Shown: positions 52,847-60,666 of the stretch, in pieces
How positions within the stretch are numbered: position 1 is the first letter of the stretch
Layout of the letters: each line of letters starts with the position of its first letter
Assembly (NCBI RefSeq): GCF_001422645.1
Contig: NZ_LMLR01000010.1
Location: 836,511-900,510 of the forward strand
Direction: 5' to 3'
Origin: Arthrobacter sp. Leaf69
Lineage (GTDB): Bacteria; Actinomycetota; Actinomycetes; Actinomycetales; Micrococcaceae
Length of the DNA stretch: 64,000 nucleotides
Notes under the pieces: model-generated
What the model saw: the letters and a program-made list of their open reading frames with translations, nothing else
Told to the model about the DNA's origin: nothing
The model's database searches: none
Program-made: the position numbers and the translations under genes

Positions 52847-54262
52847 CTATTTGCTCAGGTTGGCCAGGCGCTGCGGGCTGAGGAGGTCGGTGAGCTGCTC
52901 GGCGGTGAGCAGCCCGTGTTCGAGTACGAGTTCCGCGACGCCCTTGCCGGTGGCGAGGGCTTCCTGCGCGATGGCCGTGGCCGTGGCGTAGCCCAGGTGC
53001 GGGTTGAGTGCGGTGACGAGGCCGATTGACTGTTCCACCGTGAGGCGGAGGTGTTCGGTGTTGGCGGTGATGCCGCGGACGCAGCGGGCCGTAAGGGTGC
53101 GGCAGGCGGCGTCCAGGTGGGAGATGCTCTTGTGGAGGCTGTGGACGATGATGGGTTCGAAGGCGTTGAGCTGGAGCTGCCCGGCTTCGGCCGCCATGGT
53201 GATGGTGACGTCGTTGCCGATCACCTCATAGGCCACTTGGCTGACCACTTCGGGGATGACGGGGTTGATCTTGCCCGGCATGATCGAGGACCCGGACTGC
53301 ACGGCGGGGAGGTTGATTTCGCCGAAGCCGGCGCGCGGGCCGGAGGAGAGCAGCCGGAGGTCGTTGCAGATCTTGGACAGTTTCACGGCGACGCGTTTGA
53401 GCACGCCGGAGAGGTGCACGAAGGCGCCGACGTCCTGGGTGGCCTCGATCAGGTCCGCCGCCGTGACGAGCGGCAGGCCCGTGATTTCGGCCAGGTGCCG
53501 GCAGGCGGCCGCGGCGTACCCTGCCGGTGCGTTGAGCCCGGTGCCGATCGCCGTGGCGCCCAGGTTGATTTCGTGGATCAGCAGGTCGGCTTCGGCCAGG
53601 CGGAGCCGGTCCTCACCGATCGTGACGGCGTAGGTGCCGAATTCCTGGCCGAGGGTCATGGGGACGGCGTCCTGCAGCTGGGTGCGGCCCATCTTCACCA
53701 CCGTGCGGAATTCGAGGGCTTTGGCGGCGAAGGCGTCTTCGAGGTCGGTGAGGGCATCGAGCAGTTCCCGGGCGGCGAAGATCGTGCCCAGCTTGACTGC
53801 GGTGGGGTAGACGTCGTTGGTGGACTGGCTGAGGTTGACGTGGTCGTTGGGGTGCAGCCGCGCGTAGTCGCCCTTGGGGTGTCCAAGGATTTCCAGGGCT
53901 CGGTTGGCGATGACCTCGTTGGCGTTCATGTTCGACGACGTCCCGGCACCGCCTTGGATGACGTCCACCACGAACTGCTCGCTGAGCTTGCCGTTCATGA
54001 CGTCGGTGCAGGCCTCCTCGATGGCACGGGCGCGCCCGGCGTCGAGCAGCCCGAGTTCGTGGTTGGTGCGGGCGGCGGCCAGTTTGACGGCCGCCAGCCC
54101 GCGGACCAGGTACATGTTGGAGGCGAGCGGCTGGCCGGTGATGGGGAAGTTCTCCACGGCCCGGAGGGTGTGGACACCCCAGTAGGCGTCGGCGGGGACA
54201 TCCCGGTCGCCCAGGAGGTCGTGTTCGGAGCGGAAGTCTGAACGTTCGTCGAGGAATGTCAT
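52847..54262 (-). CDS. aspA: Aspartate ammonia-lyase
   Basis: A 471-residue fumarase/aspartase-superfamily enzyme converting L-aspartate to fumarate and ammonia. The N-terminal LGDRDVPADAYWGVHTLRAV, the central GTIFAARELLDALTDLEDAF region, and the superfamily signature loop GSSIMPGKINPVIPEVVSQV are intact; HPNDHVNLSQSTNDVYPTAV forms the substrate site. AAGGACCGAC precedes the ATG at 54262. The gene lies 8 nt after asparaginase, and together they convert asparagine to fumarate for the TCA cycle. Confidence 0.94.
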   Translation of the reverse strand: MTFLDERSDFRSEHDLLGDRDVPADAYWGVHTLRAVENFPITGQPLASNMYLVRGLAAVKLAAARTNHELGLLDAGRARAIEEACTDVMNGKLSEQFVVDVIQGGAGTSSNMNANEVIANRALEILGHPKGDYARLHPNDHVNLSQSTNDVYPTAVKLGTIFAARELLDALTDLEDAFAAKALEFRTVVKMGRTQLQDAVPMTLGQEFGTYAVTIGEDRLRLAEADLLIHEINLGATAIGTGLNAPAGYAAAACRHLAEITGLPLVTAADLIEATQDVGAFVHLSGVLKRVAVKLSKICNDLRLLSSGPRAGFGEINLPAVQSGSSIMPGKINPVIPEVVSQVAYEVIGNDVTITMAAEAGQLQLNAFEPIIVHSLHKSISHLDAACRTLTARCVRGITANTEHLRLTVEQSIGLVTALNPHLGYATATAIAQEALATGKGVAELVLEHGLLTAEQLTDLLSPQRLANLSK

Positions 54263-54270
54263 GTCGGTCC

Positions 54271-55320
54271 TTACAGGGCGTCGGGGGAGTTGGCGGTGCC
54301 GGAGGTTTCGGGCGAAGCGAGGAAATCGACGGCTTGCAGCAGCCCGACGGGCCGGCCGCCGCCGAGCACGGGTGCCGCGGCGATGCCCGCCAGGGGAGAC
54401 GTATCGACGTCGAGCGCGGCCAGCAGGCGCACGGTGACAGGCATCCGGGCGCGGTCTCCGCCGTCGGAGATCTTCACGGCGACGGCACGGCCGTCCGGCA
54501 GTCCCACCAGCTGGACGCCTTCGAATCCGTCCTTGGCCAGGAGTCCGGGCACCAAGCGCATCAGTGCGGTGACATCCCGGTCCTCGCCCGCGGCCATCTC
54601 CGGGTGACGGCGCATGGCTCCGGCGACGGCGGCTTCCGCGCTGCCGGGTCCCGTTGCCGAGGCCAGCCGGCCAAAGGCGCGGGCCATGCCTCGCAGGGTA
54701 AGTGCGAAGAGCGGGGTGCCGCAGCCGTCAGTGGACGTGCGCTCCGGTTCCTCGCCGGTCAGGTCCGCGACGGTCCTGGCCACGAGCTGCTGGAGCGGGT
54801 GCGCCGGGTCCAGGTATCCCGGGACCGGCCAGCCGTTGACGACGCAGGTGGCTGCCATGGCCGCGTGTTTCCCGGAGCAGTTCTGCGCCAGCCGGGTGGC
54901 CTTCCCGCCGCCGCCGACCCATTCCTCGCGCTCGCGGACGCCGTAAGGGAGGTCGGTGCTGTTCTCGAGGTCGGCAGGGGTCAGCCCATGCATGTCCAGG
55001 ATGCGCAGGGCGCCGTCGCGGTGGGCGGCGGCCCCGGAGTGGCTGGCGGATGCCAGGGCGAGGAGTTCGTCGGGGAGCTCCAGGCCGGCACGGACCATGG
55101 CGACGGCCTGCAGGGGCTTGAGGGCGGATCGCGGGTAGAACGGTGCCAGGGGCTCGCCGGCGGTCAGGAGGGCCCGGCCGTCCGCCGCGATGGCGATGAC
55201 CGAGCCGCAGTGGACGCTTTCGACCAGGCCGTCGCGGGTCTGGACCGCAAGCGGCACGTGCTCCGGGAGCCGCTCCGGAGCCAGCGGAGTCGGGATGTGA
55301 GCGGGGGCAGGAGAAAACAT
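54271..55320 (-). CDS. Asparaginase (L-asparaginase II / thermolabile family)
   Basis: A 349-residue asparaginase of the PF06089 family, unrelated to the E. coli AnsA/AnsB fold. Conserved segments are LVESVHCGSVIAIAADG, AGEPLAPFYPRSALKPLQAV, ASASHSGAAAHRDGALRILD, NCSGKHAAMAATCVVNGWP and TSTDGCGTPLFALTLRGMAR. It hydrolyses asparagine to aspartate and ammonia. AAGGACGTC precedes the ATG at 55320; an upstream in-frame ATG at 55377 lacks a ribosome site. It lies 71 nt after the GntR gene. Confidence 0.88.
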   Translation of the reverse strand: MFSPAPAHIPTPLAPERLPEHVPLAVQTRDGLVESVHCGSVIAIAADGRALLTAGEPLAPFYPRSALKPLQAVAMVRAGLELPDELLALASASHSGAAAHRDGALRILDMHGLTPADLENSTDLPYGVREREEWVGGGGKATRLAQNCSGKHAAMAATCVVNGWPVPGYLDPAHPLQQLVARTVADLTGEEPERTSTDGCGTPLFALTLRGMARAFGRLASATGPGSAEAAVAGAMRRHPEMAAGEDRDVTALMRLVPGLLAKDGFEGVQLVGLPDGRAVAVKISDGGDRARMPVTVRLLAALDVDTSPLAGIAAAPVLGGGRPVGLLQAVDFLASPETSGTANSPDAL

Positions 55321-55391
55321 GACGTCCTTTGGCGGTGGTGTTGGTTGTCGCTGGTCAAGCCGCTGCTGAATCTGCACGTCCTGGCGCAGGG

Positions 55392-56099
55392 TCAGGCGCC
55401 GTCAGCGGCGTGGAGAATCGAATCGAGGGCAACGCCAACAGCATGCAGGTGCTGGCTCATGGCGATGCCTGCCGTTGCAGCGTCGCCGGCCTCGATGGCG
55501 GCCAGGATGCGCCGGTGCTCCTCGTTGGACGCGTGTCGCCGGTCCGTCACCATGTTCAGGGTCTCGGACTGGTGGGCAAGGGCCTCCCGGATGTCGGAGA
55601 CGACATTTTCGAAGACCTTGTTGCGGCTGGCCCTGGCGATCAACGCGTGGAAGCTCGAGTCCAGGCCCACCCACACTTCGGGGTCGTCCTCGGCGGTCAT
55701 CGCGGCAACGATGTCCCGCATGGTGTCCAGTTCCTCGGGCGAACGGCGTTCTGCCGCCAGCGCGGCGGCAGGAACCTCGATGTGGGGGCGCGCCTCGGTG
55801 AGGTCGCGTGCCGAGTATTGGCCAAGGACCAGGTCCTTGGCCACGTGGTCGGCGACGACGAACGTGCCCCGCCCGGTCCTGGTGACGGTCAGCCCCAAGG
55901 CGGTGCAGGAACGCAAGGCCTCGCGGACCACGGAGCGGCTCACTCCGTACTGCTGGGCGAGCGTGGCCTCGGAGCTCAGCTTGGCGCCGACGATGAGCTT
56001 GCCGGACTCGATTTCGGAGCGGAGGACATTAAAGACCGCTTCGGCTGCGCTAAGGCGGGCGAGGGGCTGTCCTGCTGTCCGGCTGTCTGACAGGTTCAT
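55392..56099 (-). CDS. GntR-family (FadR-type) regulator of the asparagine operon
   Basis: A 235-residue GntR/FadR-group regulator. The winged HTH is LIVGAKLSSEATLAQQYGVS then RSVVREALRSCTALGLTVTR; the FCD ligand-binding domain has LDSSFHALIARASRNKVFEN and EEHRRILAAIEAGDAATAGI, with histidines in positions that usually bind a metal. The ATG at 56099 is 6 nt after a -10 box and has no ribosome site, so it appears leaderless. It heads the asparaginase-aspA-ansP operon and probably represses it from the palindrome at 56121. The ligand may be asparagine, aspartate or fumarate. Confidence 0.85.
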   Translation of the reverse strand: MNLSDSRTAGQPLARLSAAEAVFNVLRSEIESGKLIVGAKLSSEATLAQQYGVSRSVVREALRSCTALGLTVTRTGRGTFVVADHVAKDLVLGQYSARDLTEARPHIEVPAAALAAERRSPEELDTMRDIVAAMTAEDDPEVWVGLDSSFHALIARASRNKVFENVVSDIREALAHQSETLNMVTDRRHASNEEHRRILAAIEAGDAATAGIAMSQHLHAVGVALDSILHAADGA

Positions 56100-56105
56100 G
56101 TTTGA

Positions 56106-56135
56106 AATATGGCAGAGGTCACACCGGGGTGTCAA
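56106..56135 (-). promoter_or_regulatory. Promoter and operator of the asparagine operon
   Basis: On the minus strand, TTGACA (56135-56130), an 18-nt spacer and CATATT (56111-56106) form a good promoter ending 6 nt before the GntR ATG. The palindrome ACACC-GG-GGTGT (56121-56132) lies in the spacer and overlaps the -35 box, an ideal repressor site. Confidence 0.6.
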
Positions 56136-56191
56136 CTGTGACGGCGGCCCAGGGGCCGGTGGCCGCCGTCACAGCGAGCGCTGATCTCCGC

Positions 56192-56791
56192 CTACAGCAG
56201 GGCGAGCAGGTCCTTCATGTCCTGGATCTCGCCCGTCTGGGAGGCCGCGATGTCCTTGGCCAGCATGACGGCTTCGGCGTTCTTGCCGGAGCGGACCTCG
56301 GCGTTCGCCATCTCGACGGCGCCTTCGTGGTGCGCGATCATCTGGCTGAGGAAGAGCATCGCCGCGTCGGTGCCCTGGGCGGCGCCGAGCTTGGTGAGGT
56401 CATCGCCGCTCATCATGCCGGTCATCGAGTGGCCGCCGGGCGCCTGGGTGGGTTCGTTCCAGTCACCGAGCCAGCCGGTCATCTTGTCGATCTCGGGCGC
56501 CTGGGCGGCTTTGATTTTCGTGGCCAGCGCGGTGATCCTGGCGTCGACGCCCTGCTTCTTCAGGATGATGTCGCTCATCTCCACGGCCTGCGCGTGGTGC
56601 GGGATCATGGCCTGGGCGAACATCGTGTCCGAGCCGTTGTGGTCCGCGGCGGCGCTCGAGCCCGGCATTGCGCTGCCCGTGCTGTGGACCATGCCGGGCA
56701 TGCTGCTCCCGGGGGTACTGCTGGCCGAGCAGCCGGCCAGTGCAATCACCGCGGCCATGGCCGCGGCGGAAATCGTAAGGGTTTTCTTCAT
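56192..56791 (-). CDS. DUF305 lipoprotein, copper-related
   Basis: A 199-residue exported lipoprotein: signal MKKTLTISAAAMAAVIALAG with lipobox LAGC. The DUF305 domain has two His-His motifs, MIPHHAQAVEM and MIAHHEGAVEMA, in ferritin-like helices, with additional methionines (MTGMMSGDD) that suit metal binding. Family members are often next to copper-resistance genes. The ATG at 56791 gives a proper signal peptide; its ribosome site is weak. It pairs with the DUF6153 gene upstream on the same strand, 124 nt away. Confidence 0.87.
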   Translation of the reverse strand: MKKTLTISAAAMAAVIALAGCSASSTPGSSMPGMVHSTGSAMPGSSAAADHNGSDTMFAQAMIPHHAQAVEMSDIILKKQGVDARITALATKIKAAQAPEIDKMTGWLGDWNEPTQAPGGHSMTGMMSGDDLTKLGAAQGTDAAMLFLSQMIAHHEGAVEMANAEVRSGKNAEAVMLAKDIAASQTGEIQDMKDLLALL

Positions 56792-56915
56792 GGCACATCG
56801 TGTCTTTCGTGGATCCGGCGGAGACACCGGGGGGATGGGCGCGCAGCAGCCAGTGCGTGGATGCCGGGCGCGGGTGGCGGGAGGTGGCCGGCGGTGTCAC
56901 GGCGCATGCCCCGTC

Positions 56916-57467
56916 TTACGTGCGACTGATGGACAAGTCGTTGGGGGATGGCGTACCGGGCCGGTAAGCATAGCCGGACGGGAGGTCCGCCAGCCCCGCG
57001 GTCCACGGCCGGGCCGCCGGCAGGGCTGCGCCGGGCTGCGGTGCGCTCAAGGTGGCGCCCGCCGGTGAGGGCGTGCAGCCGACGTGCATCGCCGGCTTCT
57101 CGGCGCAGCCGCCCTGGCAGACGCACGACGGCGGCACCACGGTTCCGCCGACGGTCACCGACGCGGGGATCACGTCCGGGCCCGGAGGTGGAGCCGGTGA
57201 TCCGGCCGGAGCCGTTGAACCGGATTGGTGGCTGGAGTGCGTGTTGTGGCTGGAGTGTGTGCCGTGGGCCGGGGCAGGCGCCGGTGCCGCGTGGTGTTCC
57301 GCCGCGGTGTGTCCGGTGGCGCCCGAAGGCGCCGCCTGAGAGTGCATCCCGTGGGACCCCGAGAGGATGTGCATGCCCAGGAAACCCGCGATGACGGCGA
57401 GGAGTGCGGCCAGCAGCACGGCGTGGCGGAGCCAGGCCGCGGCTCGGGCCGGGGTGGCGGCGGGCAT
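56916..57467 (-). CDS. DUF6153-like exported His-rich protein
   Basis: A 183-residue protein with an N-terminal membrane or signal helix (LRHAVLLAALLAVIAGFLGM), then a His/Ser/Ala-rich stretch (HGTHSSHNTHSSHQSGS) capable of metal binding, a cysteine cluster (PPSCVCQGGCAEKPAMHVGC), and the C-terminal SPNDLSISRT typical of DUF6153. GGAGAGGAGG precedes the ATG at 57467. Its pairing with DUF305 suggests a role in surface copper handling. That role is inferred from context only. Confidence 0.75.
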   Translation of the reverse strand: MPAATPARAAAWLRHAVLLAALLAVIAGFLGMHILSGSHGMHSQAAPSGATGHTAAEHHAAPAPAPAHGTHSSHNTHSSHQSGSTAPAGSPAPPPGPDVIPASVTVGGTVVPPSCVCQGGCAEKPAMHVGCTPSPAGATLSAPQPGAALPAARPWTAGLADLPSGYAYRPGTPSPNDLSISRT

Positions 57468-57633
57468 GGCGTCCTCCTCTCCGGGGCCGGCTTGGTGGTC
57501 AATAGGCTACCGGTGTCCAACGGCGCCGCCGCCCATTGTGTTCCGACCGCTGTGTTCCGGCCGCGGACATGCCGCGCCTGGCGGCCCGCGCCGCCGCAGC
57601 CACCGTCAGCTCGCCGGGGTTGGATTCCCGGCG

Positions 57634-58590
57634 TCAGATTCCCAGGGTCGCCAGGCTCTGCCGCAGCGTCTCGGCAGAGTGGTGCAGGGAGGCCAGTTCG
57701 CCGTCGTCCATGGGTGTGTCAAGCACCGTACGGACCCCGCCGTTCCCCACGATGCTGGGCAGGGACAGCGCCACCCCGGAGATTCCGTATTGGCCGTCCA
57801 GCACGGTGGAGACTGGAAGGACGGCGTTCTCCGAGCGCAGCAGCGCCTCCACGATCCGGGCCCCCGAGAGGCCGATGGCGTAGTTCGTCGCGCCCTTGCC
57901 GGCGATCACCTTGTAGGCCGCGTGCGTCACTTCCCGCGCGGTGTCGGCGAGGTACTCGGGCGTAAAGACGCGTTCGCCGTCGACCGTCCACTGGCGGATC
58001 GGGACCGGACCGATCGTGGCGCCGGACCAGATGGGGAACTCGGTGTCGCCGTGCTCGCCTACCATGCTCGCGTGCACGCTGGTGAGGGAGACTCCGGCCT
58101 TGTGCGCCAGCACCCAGCGCAGCCGGGACGTATCGAGCACCGTGCCGGAGGAGAAGATGCGCGATGACGGCAGGCCGGAGATCTGCTGCGCCGCGACGGT
58201 CAGCACGTCGCAGGGATTGGTGACCAGGACGTAAACGGCTTCGGGGGCGTGCGTGAGCAGTTGCGGCATGAGCTGTTCGAGGATCCGGACGTTGGTGCTG
58301 GCCAGGTCCAGGCGCGTCTGGCCCGGCGCCTGTTTGGCCCCGGCGGTGATGACGACGACGTCGGCCCCTTCCGTCGCGGTAATGTCCCCGCCGCCGGTGA
58401 CGGTCGACGCGGCGGCGGCGAACTGGGTGCCGTGGGCGAGGTCGAGCACTTCGGCTTCGGCCTTGGTGGCGTTGACGTCAAAGAGGGCCACATTGCTGGC
58501 GGAGCCGCGGATCAGGGCGGCGTAAGCGAGGGAGGTGCCCACGCTGCCAGCGCCGACAATTGCCAGTTTGGTACCGGGATTCTGGGACAT
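57634..58590 (-). CDS. ldh: L-lactate dehydrogenase
   Basis: A 318-residue NAD-dependent L-lactate dehydrogenase. The Rossmann motif is [20 protein letters not shown], the mobile loop carries [13 protein letters not shown] (catalytic Arg region), [10 protein letters not shown] follows, and the catalytic histidine lies in [15 protein letters not shown]. The motif QAPGQ rather than a malate-type loop supports lactate over malate. It interconverts pyruvate and lactate. The SDR gene upstream ends 17 nt away on the same strand, so both may be cotranscribed. Confidence 0.93.
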   Translation of the reverse strand: MSQNPGTKLAIVGAGSVGTSLAYAALIRGSASNVALFDVNATKAEAEVLDLAHGTQFAAAASTVTGGGDITATEGADVVVITAGAKQAPGQTRLDLASTNVRILEQLMPQLLTHAPEAVYVLVTNPCDVLTVAAQQISGLPSSRIFSSGTVLDTSRLRWVLAHKAGVSLTSVHASMVGEHGDTEFPIWSGATIGPVPIRQWTVDGERVFTPEYLADTAREVTHAAYKVIAGKGATNYAIGLSGARIVEALLRSENAVLPVSTVLDGQYGISGVALSLPSIVGNGGVRTVLDTPMDDGELASLHHSAETLRQSLATLGI

Positions 58591-58607
58591 GGGCTTCTGC
58601 TTTCGTG

Positions 58608-59351
58608 TCAGGCGGAGGGTGGCGCCACGGTACCGGCCGTCTCGCCGCCGTCGATCACGAACTCGGCGCCCGTGACGAACGAGGACTCATCGGCTGCCAG
58701 GTACACCGCCAAATCCGCGATCTCCCTCGGTTGGCCGGTCCGGTGCAGGGGGACATGTCCGGTGTCGAAGGTCATGCCCGCAGTCATGGGCGTCTCGATG
58801 ACGCCGGGGTGCACCGAGTTCACGCGGATTCCGGACCCGCCGAGGTCCAGGGCCGCGCTCTTGGTAAGGCCCCGGACGCCGAACTTCGACGCCGTATAGC
58901 CGGAGAGGGACTCGTAGCCCCGGATTCCCGCGATCGAGGAGATGTTGATGATGGACGCGGCGCCGGCGCGCGCCAAGGCCGGGGCCCCAGCCTTGATGCC
59001 GTTGAAGACGCCGGTCAGGTTCACATCGATGATCCGGGCCCAGTCCCCGTGCGAGTACTCGTCGATCCGGCCGAAGTTCACAATGCCGGCGTTGTTGACC
59101 AGAACGCTGAGGCTGCCGAAGGCGGCCACGGCCTCGTCCACCGCCGCTTCCCAGTCCGCCGGCTGCGTTACGTCCAAGTGGACATAGCGGACGCCGTCCC
59201 CGAGGTCGGCGGCTAACTGCCTCCCGTCCTCGTCCAGGACATCACCGGCCACGACTTTCGCGCCTTCGTCGAGGAACCGCCGGGCGATGGCTGCGCCGAT
59301 CCCCCGGGCGCCGCCGCTGACCAGGGCCACTTTGCCGTCCAACCGTCCCAT
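58608..59351 (-). CDS. Short-chain dehydrogenase/reductase (hydroxysteroid-type)
   Basis: A 247-residue classical SDR. The cofactor motif is [30 protein letters not shown] carries the NNAG, and the catalytic Ser and Tyr-Lys are in [11 protein letters not shown] and [18 protein letters not shown] at the second strand suggests NAD preference. Sequence is closest to 3-alpha/20-beta-hydroxysteroid dehydrogenase-like SDRs, but substrate specificity is poorly predictable. AAGGAC precedes the ATG at 59351. It is probably cotranscribed with ldh. Confidence 0.85.
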   Translation of the reverse strand: MGRLDGKVALVSGGARGIGAAIARRFLDEGAKVVAGDVLDEDGRQLAADLGDGVRYVHLDVTQPADWEAAVDEAVAAFGSLSVLVNNAGIVNFGRIDEYSHGDWARIIDVNLTGVFNGIKAGAPALARAGAASIINISSIAGIRGYESLSGYTASKFGVRGLTKSAALDLGGSGIRVNSVHPGVIETPMTAGMTFDTGHVPLHRTGQPREIADLAVYLAADESSFVTGAEFVIDGGETAGTVAPPSA

Positions 59352-59564
59352 CGCTGAGTCCTTTTTTCGGGAGCGAGCCTCTCCAGGGACGCGGCCGTCC
59401 GGGCTCCGCTTCAAGCTCACCAAGGACCGTCCGGCTTGGGCAGGGCCGTTGGACCCTACGCGCGCCGGGCGACGACGGACCGGGCGGTGGAGACGGGCGG
59501 CGGGCGACCGCCGTCGTGCAGTCCCGGCGGTGTTACATCAGAGGTGTCAGATCAGTGGGCCGGA

Positions 59565-60182
59565 TCAGAGGTGCTGGATGCCTGCCCGCTGCATGGCGTC
59601 GCGGTATACCTCGACGTTCTTGCTCAGGAGTTCCTCCTGCTTGGCGGCGGAGACGGCAAAGGCGCGGCCGCCGAGGGCCGTGGCCTTGTAGATCTTGACG
59701 CCGCGGTTCTTCAGCGAGGAGTGGTACGTCTTCTCGAACAGCGTCAGGAAGGCGTGGGCGTCGGCACCATGGGCGATGACGGCGGAGACGCGCTTGTTGA
59801 TCTTGAGGAACTGGCGGAAGGGCCGCAGGCCGTCGGTCTTCTCCTGGACGTTCAGCGCGGACGGAAGCTCGGGGTCGCGGACCCACGGGTAAGCGTTCCA
59901 CGGCATGACGTAGCGCGGGTCCAGCTCGACGGCCTCGTAGATGGAGGTGGCGCGGCGGGCGGCCTCGTCATCGTTGAAATGGGAGACGAAGCCCGATTCG
60001 GTGCCCTTGCCCGGTGCTATGTGGAGGCTGACGATCCGGCATTCGTCCTCGTCATGGACAGGATCGATGTACGGGACGACCGACCCCGGCTTCTTTTCCA
60101 TCAGTTCGTCGCAAAGCTGCGTTACGGCGGCGATGTTCGGTTCCTGCAGCAGGGTCTTCTTTTCGTCCCAGTCAATCGTCAC
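59565..60182 (-). CDS. Uracil-DNA glycosylase superfamily-like protein
   Basis: A 205-residue protein starting at GTG 60182 with GGGAG 6 nt upstream. The segment DPRYVMPWNAYPW (88-100) followed by LRPFRQFLKINKRVSAVIAH resembles the WNAxP and strand-helix core of actinobacterial uracil-DNA-glycosylase-family proteins. The catalytic C-terminal HPS-type motif is not visible; instead the end reads KATALGGRAFAVSAAKQEEL. It may be a non-catalytic or divergent member. I would otherwise call it hypothetical. The gene is isolated between the SDR and the beta-glucosidase. Confidence 0.55.
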   Translation of the reverse strand: MTIDWDEKKTLLQEPNIAAVTQLCDELMEKKPGSVVPYIDPVHDEDECRIVSLHIAPGKGTESGFVSHFNDDEAARRATSIYEAVELDPRYVMPWNAYPWVRDPELPSALNVQEKTDGLRPFRQFLKINKRVSAVIAHGADAHAFLTLFEKTYHSSLKNRGVKIYKATALGGRAFAVSAAKQEELLSKNVEVYRDAMQRAGIQHL

Positions 60183-60666
60183 GATTTCTCCCTCAGCACT
60201 TGGCGTCCAGAATCAGGCGTCGCCTTCCACTCTACGCTTCCGGGCCGGGCGGCGGTTTTGTTGCCCTGGTGGGCAGCCTGCTTTACTTCGTGCCGGGACG
60301 TGTCGGAGAACAAAGCGACCGAAAGCCTGGCCCCTTGCCCTACCCATGTCCGCGGACCGGGCGTAGGCTTAAAGCGCCTGCAGGTAACCATCTGATTAAG
60401 CCGGGTCGTTCCGGATATGAAAATGTCCGAGCCAGCTCATAGCGAGATCGCGAAGGTACCTGCAGGCCTTGTGTTTAACGGGAAGGACTTGGTGAAGCCG
60501 CCCGAATCCACGACAGAATCCAACGGGATACCGTCTGACAACCGACGCAGGTACCCGCAAACCTCTGGCCCCTCCCCGCCGCCAACGGCATGATGGAACC
60601 CAACCGCAGGTCCCCAACCCGGCGCGGCGCCAAACGCCCGCGGGCTGACCCCTAAGGCAGGCACGC
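60183..60666. other. Gene-free 484-bp gap with GCAGGT repeats
   Basis: No convincing gene was found. A short motif GCAGGTACC-like recurs four times: GCAGGTAACC (60380), reverse GGTACCTGC (about 60455), GCAGGTACCC (60547) and GCAGGTCCCC (about 60606). A minus-strand open frame across 60400-60660 has no family features. The region includes the promoter of the beta-glucosidase gene, which was not resolved. Confidence 0.4.
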
